A DNA stretch of 64,000 nt from Polyangia bacterium (GTDB lineage Bacteria; Myxococcota_A; Polyangia; Nannocystales; Nannocystaceae): contig JAUHWG010000019.1 of the NCBI GenBank assembly GCA_030424595.1, forward strand, positions 124,001 through 188,000. The letters run 5' to 3'. The translations under genes and the position numbers were made by a program. Each line of letters begins with the position of its first letter. Position 1 is the stretch's first letter. Below, one piece after another: positions 1-7,719 of the stretch. Under the pieces are notes generated by a model. The model saw only the letters and a program-made list of their open reading frames with translations. It did not search any database and was not told the origin of the DNA.

Positions 1-1
1 C

Positions 2-451
2 GCCTACAGCGCGGGACGCACCGATGACATGTGGGCGGCGATCGAGGCCCACGGCGCGGCGCTCGGGCGGAGCGCAGCCGCAGGCGAAGACGATGCCGGC
101 GCGGCGAACCCTGAGTACGCGCTCCTTAACGCCTACGCCTCGGAGATGATCGAGTTTCGCTCCGACGTCCTCTGGATCGGCGCGACGGGGCACCGGACGC
201 CGCTCGGCCAGCTCGGGACGCGGCCTCCGGAGGAGGTCCCCGAGGGGGAGCTCACGGAGCTGTTCGACGGTCTCGGCGGCGACGACGATGGCGACGCGCC
301 GCCTGTGGACGCTCCGCCGGCGGACGGTGATGGGCCGGCCGCGGAGGCAGGGGAGCCGCCCTCCCAGCCGAGCGAGACGCCGCCAGGGGCGGTCTCGCCG
401 ACGTCGACGCCGACGCCGACGGCAAACAATTCTGCGATGACAAACAACTAA
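2..451 (+). CDS. C-terminal part of an unidentified protein (gene starts before the window)
   Basis: The frame is open from base 2 and stops with TAA at 449-451; the first in-window ATG (29) is preceded by in-frame codons, so the gene almost certainly begins upstream. About 70 residues look globular (YALLNAYASEMIEF, DVLWIGATGHRTPLGQL), followed by a ~60-residue acidic, then Pro/Thr/Ser-rich tail. No family recognised. It ends 17 bp before the TRAP solute-binding gene on the same strand, so it is probably the first known gene of that operon and may be a third TRAP component, but nothing in the sequence proves this. Confidence 0.6.
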   Translation, partial: AYSAGRTDDMWAAIEAHGAALGRSAAAGEDDAGAANPEYALLNAYASEMIEFRSDVLWIGATGHRTPLGQLGTRPPEEVPEGELTELFDGLGGDDDGDAPPVDAPPADGDGPAAEAGEPPSQPSETPPGAVSPTSTPTPTANNSAMTNN

Positions 452-468
452 ACACGAGGAGTAGAGGG

Positions 469-1500
469 ATGAGCACCACACTGAAGACCAAGAATGCAGC
501 GCGATCACGACGGAACCGCAGGGTGCCCCGACGGTCGTTGACATCCCGTCTGCTCATCGCTGCGACCAGCGCGGCGGTCGTTCTCCTCGCCGGCGCCGAC
601 CAGGCCCAGGCGGCGGTCAACAAGACCCTCTGCGTCTTCGATCCCGGCGGCGCGAGCGGAGACCTCTTCGGCCAGATGAAGAGCTATCAAAACCAGGCGA
701 CCACCTGGGGGGTCAACCTCGACCTCAAGGCCTACACCGACGAGTCGGTCGCGGCCTCGGACTTTCGCAACAAGAAGTGCGACGCCGTTCTCCTCACGGG
801 GATGACCGGCAAGGAGTTCAACCGCAAGACCTACACGCTCGAGGCGATGGGCCTCTTCACCAGCTACGAGACGCTGAAGACGGCGGTCGCAGCCCTGGCG
901 ACCCCGAAGGCCGCGATCATCAACAGGTCGGGCGACTTTGAGACCGTCGGCATCTACCCGGGCGGGGCGGTCTACCTCCACCTCCGCGATCGCAAGCTCT
1001 CGACCCTCGGGGCGCTCTCGGGGCGCTCCGTGGCGACGATCGCCGGCGACAAGGCGGCGATGACGATGGTCAAGGAGGTCGGCGCCACCCCGCAGGCCGC
1101 CGAGATCAGCAACTTCGCCTCCAAGTTCAACAACGGCGGGGTCGAGATCGTCTACAGCCCGGCGACCGCCTATGCGCCCCTGGAGCTCGCCAAGGGCGTC
1201 GGCAGCGAGGGCGGGGTCGTCCGCTTCCCGATAGCGCAGCTCACCTTTCAGATCTTCATCCGCAGCGAGGAATTCCCGGAGGGCTTTGGCGCCCAGTCGC
1301 GGAGCTTCGTCAGCAAGCAGTTCGGGACGATGGTCAGCGTGATCAAGCGGGCCGAGGCGGCGATCAAGCCCTGGATCAGCGTCGACTCGACCGCGGCCGC
1401 CAGCTACGAGGCGCTCCTCGGCCGAGTTCGCACCCAGCTCGTCGGCCAGAAGGTCTACGACCGCGACGTGGTCAAGCTCGGCGAGCGCATCTCCGGCTAG
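469..1500 (+). CDS. TRAP-type putative solute-binding protein
   Basis: A 343-residue exported protein. The N-terminus has an Arg-rich stretch, a hydrophobic segment (about residues 27-42) and a likely cleavage site after AQA near residue 48. The mature part reads like a periplasmic binding protein (CVFDPGGASGD, CDAVLLTGM, SVATIAGDKAA) and resembles the DUF6091 putative solute-binding family found next to TRAP permeases. The purine-rich sequence GAGGAGTAGAGGG just before ATG 469 is a good ribosome binding site. The permease gene starts 7 bp downstream, so the two should form one uptake system. The substrate is unknown. Confidence 0.75.
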   Translation: MSTTLKTKNAARSRRNRRVPRRSLTSRLLIAATSAAVVLLAGADQAQAAVNKTLCVFDPGGASGDLFGQMKSYQNQATTWGVNLDLKAYTDESVAASDFRNKKCDAVLLTGMTGKEFNRKTYTLEAMGLFTSYETLKTAVAALATPKAAIINRSGDFETVGIYPGGAVYLHLRDRKLSTLGALSGRSVATIAGDKAAMTMVKEVGATPQAAEISNFASKFNNGGVEIVYSPATAYAPLELAKGVGSEGGVVRFPIAQLTFQIFIRSEEFPEGFGAQSRSFVSKQFGTMVSVIKRAEAAIKPWISVDSTAAASYEALLGRVRTQLVGQKVYDRDVVKLGERISG

Positions 1501-1507
1501 GTGACGC

Positions 1508-3892
1508 ATGGCGGCCGACGGCCACGGCCACAGCCGGGGGATCGGGCGCGGGCTCGCGACCTTCGCGACGCTCGTGCTCCTCGGGGCGCTGCTCCTCCAG
1601 TGGACCAGCTCCCAGCTCGGCTCGGAGATGGCGTCGCTCGGCGAGCGCCTCTGGCCCGGCTACGGCGTCGGCCTCCGCGAGGAGCCGACGCCGCCTCTGC
1701 GCCCAGAGCCGCCCGCGCAGGGGGTGCAAGAACAGGGCTCCGGGGCGGGCCCGGCGGGCGATCCTGGGGTCGACGTCGACGGGATCCTGGGGGAGATCGG
1801 CGGCGGCGACGAGGCAGGCGATGGGGCGGTCGACCTAGACGGAATCCTGGGTGAGCTCGACGCCGCTGACGGTGCAGGCGAAGGGGCAGGCGACGGAGCC
1901 GGCGACGGTGCGGTCGACCTAGACGGAATCCTGGGTGAGCTCGAAGAAGGCGACGGAGCAGGCGACGGTGCGGTCGACGGTGCGGTCGACCTGGACGGAA
2001 TCCTTGGCTCGATCGAGCTCGACGACGACGGAGGCGGAGAGGGGAGCGCCGGCGATCCGGACGGTGCCAAGCCGGAGAAGGCCCCGCGCTTCCTCAGCGA
2101 AGAGCAGCTCGCCGCGAACAAGTACGACAAGGCGCTCGCCGCCTACGACGGTGAGGTCCAGGCCTACGAGAGCGCGCTCGAGCGACGGACGCCGATCGTC
2201 CGGGCCTACGCCGCGGTAGACCTCGCCCTCCTCTCGCTCTTCACCTGGTTGAGCGAGCATTTCGCCCCGCTCTTCATCCTCTTCCTCGGGCTCGGCGGCC
2301 TGGTCGCGACCGCCGGTCGCCATCACATCAGCCTCCGACCGATCCGCAGCCGCCTCGACGATCGCGTCGCCCAGGCCGGATCGATGGTCGCGAACGTCCT
2401 CCTCATCGCCTCGGTCGTCGCCCAGTATCAGGGGCGGGTCGCCGCCGGCACCGAGGTCGCCGAGGGGGAGGGCCTCCAGGCGGCGCTGTGGGTCGCCGCC
2501 TTCGCCGGGATGGCGCTCGTCAACTTGGTCCACCTCGTCCGGCCGCGGACGAGCTCAGCGGTCGACGAAGGAAAAGGTGGTCTCGGCCATGCCCTGATGG
2601 CGCTGCCGCTCTACGCGGTGATGGCCCTCCTCGCCGGCGTCTACCTCCTGACCGCCGAGGGCTACATCGCCGGCCTCGCGGTCTACCTGGAGAAGCTGCT
2701 CGCCAACGTCCAGCTCTACCTCCAGGTCGGCCTCTATGTCTGGGTTGGGATGCTGCTCAAGCGCACCCGCCTGGCGTCGCTGGCCTTCGCCGTGGTCAGG
2801 CCGTGGCGGCTGCCGCCGGAGCTCCTCGCGATCGTCGTCGTCGTCCTCGCCGCGATCCCGACCGCCTACAGCGGCGCCTCTGGGATCTTCGTCATCGCCG
2901 CGGGCGCCCTGATCTTCCGCGAGCTGACCGCGGCGGGGGCCCGCCCGTCGCTGGCGCTCGCGTCGACGGCGATGTCAGGGAGCATGGGGGTGGTGCTCTC
3001 GCCCTGCCTGCTGGTGGTGATCATCTCGTACCTCTCGCCGGTCTCGAGCGACGAGCTCTTCGGCTGGGGGCGTTGGGTGTTCCTCCTGAGCGCGGCGCTC
3101 TTCGCCGGGATCGTCGTCCTCACCCGCCAGGGGTCGATGCGGCCGAACCCGAGCGAGGACGCCTGGCGGCAGAGCGGCCTCGCGCTGCGCGGGCTCCTCC
3201 CCCATGTGGTGATCTTCGCGGCGGTGCTCCTCCTGTGCCGGGTGCTGCTCGGGGCGAGCCTGGACGTCAACTCGGCCGCCTACGTCCTGCCCCTCGCGCT
3301 GCTGCCGATGCTCGCCTACGACCGGCGGGTGCGGCTCGCCGAGGAGCGGGCGGGCGGGCCCTCCTGTGACGGCCTTGTCCCTGCCGAGGCGACCGTCTTC
3401 GCGGCGACGGCCGAGACCTCGGTCCACGTCGGCGCGCTGCTCCTGTTGATGGCGCTCTCGGCCGGCGTCGGCGGGGTGATCGAGCGCGCCGAGGTGGTCG
3501 CCCTGGTGCCTGCGGCCTTCGCCTCGCCGACCCTCGCGATCGCGATCCTGATGGTGGTGCTGGTGCTCATCGGCATGGTCATGGATCCCTACGGGGCGGT
3601 GATCCTGGTCCAGGCGACGCTGTCGACGGTCGCGGAGGCAAGCGGTGTTTCGCTCCTCCACTTCTGGATGGTGGTGCTGGTCGCCTTTGAGCTCGGCTAC
3701 CTGACCCCACCGGTGGCCCTCAACCATCTGCTCGCGCGGCAGGTGATCGGCGACGCGATGCCGGACGCAGGCGCGGCCGGGGAGGGGGCGTCCCTCTGGC
3801 GCCGGCACGAGCGCTATCTGCTGCCGATCACGGTGATGACGCTGACGCTGCTGCTGGTCGCGTTCGGGCCGATCCTCCTCTTCGGCGAGTGA
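1508..3892 (+). CDS. TRAP transporter large permease with an N-terminal repeat linker
   Basis: A 794-residue inner-membrane protein. One membrane segment (about residues 19-33) is followed by a soluble acidic linker that carries four VD[VL]DGILG repeats (residues 88-172). About a dozen or more hydrophobic segments then follow from residue ~235. The C-terminal half has DctM-like features (IPTAYSGASGIF, AMSGSMGVVLSPC, YLTPPVALNHLL). The middle helices may be a fused small DctQ-like subunit, which would explain the length compared with ~430 residues for plain DctM. ATG 1508 lies 7 bp after the stop of the solute-binding gene, which implies cotranscription and possibly translational coupling. The linker is unusual for this family. 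Confidence 0.75.
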   Translation: MAADGHGHSRGIGRGLATFATLVLLGALLLQWTSSQLGSEMASLGERLWPGYGVGLREEPTPPLRPEPPAQGVQEQGSGAGPAGDPGVDVDGILGEIGGGDEAGDGAVDLDGILGELDAADGAGEGAGDGAGDGAVDLDGILGELEEGDGAGDGAVDGAVDLDGILGSIELDDDGGGEGSAGDPDGAKPEKAPRFLSEEQLAANKYDKALAAYDGEVQAYESALERRTPIVRAYAAVDLALLSLFTWLSEHFAPLFILFLGLGGLVATAGRHHISLRPIRSRLDDRVAQAGSMVANVLLIASVVAQYQGRVAAGTEVAEGEGLQAALWVAAFAGMALVNLVHLVRPRTSSAVDEGKGGLGHALMALPLYAVMALLAGVYLLTAEGYIAGLAVYLEKLLANVQLYLQVGLYVWVGMLLKRTRLASLAFAVVRPWRLPPELLAIVVVVLAAIPTAYSGASGIFVIAAGALIFRELTAAGARPSLALASTAMSGSMGVVLSPCLLVVIISYLSPVSSDELFGWGRWVFLLSAALFAGIVVLTRQGSMRPNPSEDAWRQSGLALRGLLPHVVIFAAVLLLCRVLLGASLDVNSAAYVLPLALLPMLAYDRRVRLAEERAGGPSCDGLVPAEATVFAATAETSVHVGALLLLMALSAGVGGVIERAEVVALVPAAFASPTLAIAILMVVLVLIGMVMDPYGAVILVQATLSTVAEASGVSLLHFWMVVLVAFELGYLTPPVALNHLLARQVIGDAMPDAGAAGEGASLWRRHERYLLPITVMTLTLLLVAFGPILLFGE
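1769..2023 (+). repeat. Degenerate in-frame coding repeats in the TRAP permease linker
   Basis: Four copies of a block encoding GxVDLDGILGEL, separated by Asp/Gly/Ala-rich spacers of different length. The nucleotide blocks around GGTCGACCTAGACGGAATCC are nearly identical, which suggests recent duplication. Confidence 0.8.
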
Positions 3893-4010
3893 GGCCCTCA
3901 CGGGAGGTCGAGGGCGCCTCTTGGCGGGTCGCGTTGCGGGGTCGAGCGATGCCCGGCCGTTCGCTCGGTCGATCGGTGACGCGGGACGGTCGCGCGGGCA
4001 TACCGAGCTG

Positions 4011-4102
4011 GGCGCGAAGCTGTGCGCGAAGCTGGCGCGAAGCTTGGCGCGAAGCTGTGCGCGAAGCTGGCGCGAAGCTTGGCGCGAAGCTGTACGCGAA
4101 CC
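4011..4102. repeat. Nested tandem repeat, 11/12-bp units in a 35-bp super-unit
   Basis: Units of GCGCGAAGCT with short variable joints. The 35-bp block 4011-4045 is repeated exactly at 4046-4080 and partly at 4081-4102. It lies in the 218-bp gap between the convergent TRAP permease and alkB genes; I see no gene in this gap. Confidence 0.9.
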
Positions 4103-4110
4103 TTGGCTCC

Positions 4111-4794
4111 CTAGCCGGCGCTACGGAAGGTGAGGTTCAGCCTGTGATCGCCGACGATGGGGTGGTGACCCGCCTTGAGCGGCAGGACGCCGTGGAAGCG
4201 GAGGCGTGATCGCCCGCCCCAGACCAGGACATCGCCGTGGCGCAGCGGGAGCCTCACGGTGGCGTCGCTCCGCTCCGCTCCGCCGAGGAGAAAGGTCGCG
4301 GGCAGCCCGAGGGAGAGCGAGACGACCGGGGCGCCGAGGTCCCGCTCGTCGCGGTCCTGGTGGAGGCTCATCCGCGCCCCGGGATCGTAGCGGTTGATCA
4401 GGCAGGCGTCGGGGGTAAAGCCGGAGAATCCGGCCCTCAGGGCCGCGCGCACGGCGAGATCGCGGAGGACGACCGGCATCGCCGGCCAGGGCCGTTCGCC
4501 TGCGGGGTCGCGCTGGACGTAGCGATAGCCCCGTCTGTCGGAGGTCCAGCCGAGCCGACCGCAGTTGGTCATCGCCACCGACATCCGGCGGCCGCCTGGG
4601 GTGAGGAGCTTGCGCAGGGGGGAGGCGGTGATGACCGCGTCGACCGCCCGCAGGATCGCCGCAGCCTCGGCGAGGGCGAAGCCGCGGAGGAGGGCGACGT
4701 CGGGGCCGAGCTCAGGGTCCATCGCTGGCTCGTCCATCCCCTCGTCGAGGCCGACGAGGCCGACGAGGCCGAGCGTCTGCTGCTCACCGTTCAT
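4111..4794 (-). CDS. alkB: Alpha-ketoglutarate-dependent DNA repair dioxygenase AlkB
   Basis: A 227-residue Fe(II)/2-oxoglutarate dioxygenase that should repair alkylated bases such as 1-methyladenine and 3-methylcytosine by oxidative demethylation. The metal triad is His145-x-Asp147 and His201. The 2-oxoglutarate residues are Asn134-x-Tyr136, Arg218 and Arg224 (RLNLTFR). All sit at a constant offset of 14 from the E. coli AlkB residues as I recall them, so the fold is complete. The start codon overlaps the stop of the upstream lipoprotein gene by 4 bp (ATGA type), so translation is probably coupled to that gene, whose end carries a 13-bp repeat array. Confidence 0.93.
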   Translation of the reverse strand: MNGEQQTLGLVGLVGLDEGMDEPAMDPELGPDVALLRGFALAEAAAILRAVDAVITASPLRKLLTPGGRRMSVAMTNCGRLGWTSDRRGYRYVQRDPAGERPWPAMPVVLRDLAVRAALRAGFSGFTPDACLINRYDPGARMSLHQDRDERDLGAPVVSLSLGLPATFLLGGAERSDATVRLPLRHGDVLVWGGRSRLRFHGVLPLKAGHHPIVGDHRLNLTFRSAG

Positions 4795-6107
4795 CGTCTG
4801 CGATCATCCTTCCGATCTGGTCTCGGGGTTTGGTCTCGGGGTTTGGTCTCGGGGTTTGGCCTCGGGGTTTGGCCTCGGGGTCTGGTCTCGGGGTTTGGTC
4901 TCGGGGTTTGGCCTCGGGGTTTGGCCTCGGGGTCTGGTCTCGGGGTTTGGTCTCGGGGTTGGTCTCGGGGTTTGGTCTCAGGGTTTGGCCTCGGGGTTTG
5001 GTCTCGGGGTCGGGCCTCGGGGTTTGACCCTATCTCGTCTGCGCTCGCCTGGGCTCGGGCGAGGACCCCAGCCTCACGCAGGCGAGGGTCGAGGGCCGGG
5101 TTCGGCAGCGACATCCGCGAGTCATCGTGATGGCAGCGAAGACATGGGAGCTCGCTGAGCGCCTGCGGCGGGTCGAATTCCGCGATCAGAGAGTCCGCGC
5201 CGGGGCCTGGGATCTGGGCGACCTCAGGCGCTTCCCGGAGCGTGCCGACGCGGTCGCCCGAGCGGACGAGCTCGTACACCTCCGCCGCGACAAGCTCGCC
5301 GCTGTGGAAGCTGAGGAGCTCGATCTCGCCGATGATCGAGGTGCGGCGGACGACCCCGTCGCGGTCGATCACCAAGAGATGGCCGGCGAGGGCGAGCTCC
5401 TCGCCGTCGTCGCCGAGCTGACGACGGAAGAGGCGAAAGAGCCGACGATCGCCGAAGGCGAGCTCGTGGTTGAGCGCCGGGAGCTCGCTCGCCACCTCGC
5501 GCCAGCCCTCCGCAGCCGGCAGCACCCTGGCGAGCTCCGGCGGCGTGAGCTCCTGGGAGATCGCGTCCGGGCTGGGGGCGAGGGCGCGGAGGAGGGTGAG
5601 CGCAGCCCCGCGGAGGCGGCCGACCTCAGGGGTTGAGCGCGTCGCTCGGCCCAAGCGGGCGACCACGCCCCAGAGGTCGTTGTCGAGGATGAGACGGGCC
5701 TTTGAGCCCTGCGTCGGCAGGGCGTCGAGCGTCGCCGCGAGGGCGTCGCTCAGACTGGCGAGGTCGCGGGGCGGAGCGTCGATGAGCGCCCTGTCGAAGA
5801 TGAGCGGCTCGCCGTCGGCCGAGCGGAGCGCGTAGGGGTCGCGCCAGGCGGAGTTGTGGTCCTCGCGGGGCGGTGGGGCGAGGCTCGTCTTTGCGTCGGT
5901 CTTTGCGTCGGTCTTTGCGTCGGTCTTTGCGTTGTCCTCTGCGACCGGCGCAGCCGTCGGCGGCGTTCCCTCGCCCGGGGGAGGTGACCCCGGGTTACAG
6001 CCGCCGAGAAGGAGGACGCCGAGCCCCGCACAGGCAGCCCGAGAGCGGCCGGCGCGAGGGACCTCAGAGCCCGCCGGGGACGCCTTTTTCTCTGTCCTCA
6101 GGGACAT
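4791..6107 (-). CDS. Lipoprotein with CxxCH motif and a 13-residue repeat tail
   Basis: A 438-residue protein with a lipobox (LLGGC, Cys37), then a KTDA repeat (12-bp tandem unit at 5889-5934), a globular central domain without a recognised family, and a single CLRCHH motif (Cys322, Cys325, His326) that would bind haem c if the protein is exported. The last ~70 residues are repeats of KPRDQTPRPNPET written by a 13-bp DNA repeat. The start overlaps the end of the upstream lipoprotein gene by 10 bp and the stop overlaps alkB by 4 bp. The tail is probably surface-exposed and disordered. The function of the body is unknown. Confidence 0.72.
   Translation of the reverse strand: MSLRTEKKASPAGSEVPRAGRSRAACAGLGVLLLGGCNPGSPPPGEGTPPTAAPVAEDNAKTDAKTDAKTDAKTSLAPPPREDHNSAWRDPYALRSADGEPLIFDRALIDAPPRDLASLSDALAATLDALPTQGSKARLILDNDLWGVVARLGRATRSTPEVGRLRGAALTLLRALAPSPDAISQELTPPELARVLPAAEGWREVASELPALNHELAFGDRRLFRLFRRQLGDDGEELALAGHLLVIDRDGVVRRTSIIGEIELLSFHSGELVAAEVYELVRSGDRVGTLREAPEVAQIPGPGADSLIAEFDPPQALSELPCLRCHHDDSRMSLPNPALDPRLREAGVLARAQASADEIGSNPEARPRDQTPRPNPETKPRDQPRDQTPRPDPEAKPRGQTPRPNPETRPRGQTPRPNPETKPRDQTPRPDRKDDRRR
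4819..5025. repeat. 13-bp minisatellite (16 units) in the lipoprotein 3' end
   Basis: Units of GGTCTCGGGGTTT and close variants, 15 of 13 bp and one of 12 bp (4949-4960). Two identical 52-bp blocks (4832-4883 and 4884-4935) show a higher-order duplication. Because 13 is not divisible by 3, all reading frames give the same 13-residue peptide and stay open on both strands. Confidence 0.95.
5889..5934. repeat. 12-bp coding repeat (KTDA) in the lipoprotein gene
   Basis: Nearly four copies of CTTTGCGTCGGT. It keeps the reading frame and encodes four KTDA tetrapeptides just after the lipobox. Confidence 0.9.
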
Positions 6108-6820
6108 CCTTCGATCGGCAGGGCTTCGGCGAAGAGCTGATCCTTCATCGGCACCCAGGGAAGATCTCCGGCGATGAATTCTGCGGTGACGTCGATGTCG
6201 AGCGTGGCCGGGCAGAAGCCCTCGTCGACCCAGGTGACCGCGCCGGCGGCGGCGTTGGACTCGACCGGCACGGGCGCGAGGCCCTCAAACTCGAGGCAGC
6301 CGGCGACGCCCTCGCCGATGGCGACGAGCTCGACGCTCCAGCCCGTCGGGGTCGCGATCTCGTAGCTGTCTTCGAGCTCGGGGAGGACGAGCCCGACGTG
6401 GGTGCACAGGTCGCTCGTCTTCTCCGCCTTGCGGATGTGGATCCGGTCGAGCCCGCCGGCGATGTAGCGGGCGGCGTACTCGGCGTCTTCCATGCTGCCA
6501 GTGTCGGTGTCGGTGCCGGTGTCGGTGCCTGTTGTTGTGGTCGTTGTGGTCGTTGTGGTCGTGCTGGGGCTTGTGTCAGTGGCCGTCGTGGCGTCGCTCT
6601 CCGTCGAGGTGGAGCCGCTGGTCTCGGCTCCAGTGCTCGAGCTTGTCTGCGTCGCGGAGCTGGAGGAGGTGCCCGCCGTCGATGTGCTCTCGGCGGTCGT
6701 CGACGGATCGGTCGCAGTCGCGGTCGCGTCGGTGGTGACGACAGCCGCGTCGTCACCACAGCCGAGCGTCGCAGCGGAGGCGAGGAGGAGTGAGACGGTT
6801 CTGCGGAGGTAGGTGGCCAC
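6098..6820 (-). CDS. Secreted lipoprotein, unknown function
   Basis: A 240-residue protein that begins with GTG at 6818-6820. A signal peptide ends in the lipobox TLGC-G near residue 21. A ~75-residue Thr/Ser/Ala-rich linker (including a run of Thr) precedes a ~130-residue globular domain with three Cys (LCTHVGL, AGCLEFEGL, GFCPATLDI). No family recognised. It is the first gene of a leftward set with overlapping ends: this gene, the CxxCH lipoprotein, then alkB. A TTGACA-like -35 element on the minus strand at 6851-6856 may belong to its promoter, but a clear -10 is not visible. Confidence 0.7.
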   Translation of the reverse strand: MATYLRRTVSLLLASAATLGCGDDAAVVTTDATATATDPSTTAESTSTAGTSSSSATQTSSSTGAETSGSTSTESDATTATDTSPSTTTTTTTTTTTGTDTGTDTDTGSMEDAEYAARYIAGGLDRIHIRKAEKTSDLCTHVGLVLPELEDSYEIATPTGWSVELVAIGEGVAGCLEFEGLAPVPVESNAAAGAVTWVDEGFCPATLDIDVTAEFIAGDLPWVPMKDQLFAEALPIEGCP

Positions 6821-7075
6821 GGGGGAGGATCACCGCGGAGACCGGGCCTGTGTCAACTATCTGTGCGGGGTGGTCGGCTCGCGAGCCCGCGGCGAGGCCG
6901 ATCGATGCGGCGGCGCGATGGGATCGAGCTATCCCGTGGGCCTCTGCGGGGATCGTGCGGCTAGGCTCGCGGTCCAGCAGAGAGCTCCGCTCGCCGCGGA
7001 CTTCGCCCTGCGCTCGTCGAAGTCAGTCGCGTGGGCGCGAGGTGAGCGTGCGCTCTTCGGCGTGGATACGTCGGC
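6821..7075. other. Intergenic region upstream of the alkB set
   Basis: 255 bp between two leftward genes. Apart from the TTGACA-like sequence at 6851-6856 (minus strand) I see no gene, repeat or hairpin that I can support. Confidence 0.5.
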
Positions 7076-7504
7076 TCAGGCGCGGTCATCGTGGCGGGCG
7101 AGCGCCTCGAGGATGATGTAGTCGAAATTCGGGTCATCGTCCCGTCGTCGCCTTCGATCACAGATCTCGAGGATCCGCAGCTCGCTCAGGCCCCAGCGGG
7201 CGAGGACGTCGCCTTCGCCCTGGACGGCGATGAGGTCGAGATGATCGACCTCGGGGTCGGCCTCGCTGTCGCGGCCGTAGGCCCGTCTGCGGAGGATCCA
7301 GGCCCGGAGGAAGGGATCGTCGATCACCCCCTGGCGGAGCGTCAGACGCCCGCGTCGACCCCCGGGGCGGATGTCGTCGTCGTCGCCCACCAGGATCCGA
7401 TCGGAGTCGAGGACGTCGCGGAAGGGCCCGCCGACCAGGCGGTCGCGCTCGATGAAGAAGCGGGTCGGACGGCGGCTGCGCTGGAGGTTGGTGACGGTCG
7501 GCAT
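7076..7504 (-). CDS. T4 gp19-like phage tail tube protein, orphan
   Basis: About 142 residues. The order of motifs matches the gp19-type tail tube family used by contractile phages and related injection systems: a Phe-rich N-terminal strand (TRFFIERDR), GRLTLRQGVIDDPFLRAWI at the position of the usual xITLKRGVxxDxxLxxWI, DLIAVQGEGDVLARWGLSEL at the position of the usual LLDExGxExARWxxxNA, and a C-terminal strand YIILEALARH. ATG 7504 is chosen because GAGGGG lies just before it; the ATG at 7525 has no such site. No sheath, baseplate or spike gene is nearby. The assignment is by motif recognition only and the family membership needs a profile search. Confidence 0.6.
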   Translation of the reverse strand: MPTVTNLQRSRRPTRFFIERDRLVGGPFRDVLDSDRILVGDDDDIRPGGRRGRLTLRQGVIDDPFLRAWILRRRAYGRDSEADPEVDHLDLIAVQGEGDVLARWGLSELRILEICDRRRRRDDDPNFDYIILEALARHDDRA

Positions 7505-7719
7505 CGGCCCCTCATCGCCCTCCATGGCGACTCACGGACGACTATACCAGCAAGCGTTGGTCGCCTCAGCGATGGGCCAGCGGGGCGAAAGGACGAAAGG
7601 ACGAAGGGACGGCCGCGGCCGTGGCTCGGCGGGCCTCGTCTCCCCTGCCTCGGGCCGGGGACTTCCAGACATCGTGATTGCCTGTTGAGCGAAGTCGCGC
7701 CCTCAGCGACCATGTCGAC

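Noticed and set aside
505-1509. Minus-strand open frame opposite the solute-binding gene
   Set aside because: Composition typical of an antisense shadow; the plus-strand frame has a ribosome site, signal peptide and family resemblance.
3889-4209. Small ORF with ARSWREAWREA repeats downstream of the TRAP permease
   Set aside because: The peptide is the reading of the 35-bp nested repeat and runs into the end of alkB on the other strand.
4819-5025. CRISPR array
   Set aside because: Units are 13 bp and directly adjacent, with no unique spacers and no cas genes in the window. The same holds for the other direct-repeat arrays.
4237-5130. Plus-strand open frame over alkB and the 13-bp array with GFGLGVWSRGLVS repeats
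   Set aside because: The periodic peptide is the antisense reading of the 13-bp repeat; alkB on the other strand has every catalytic residue.
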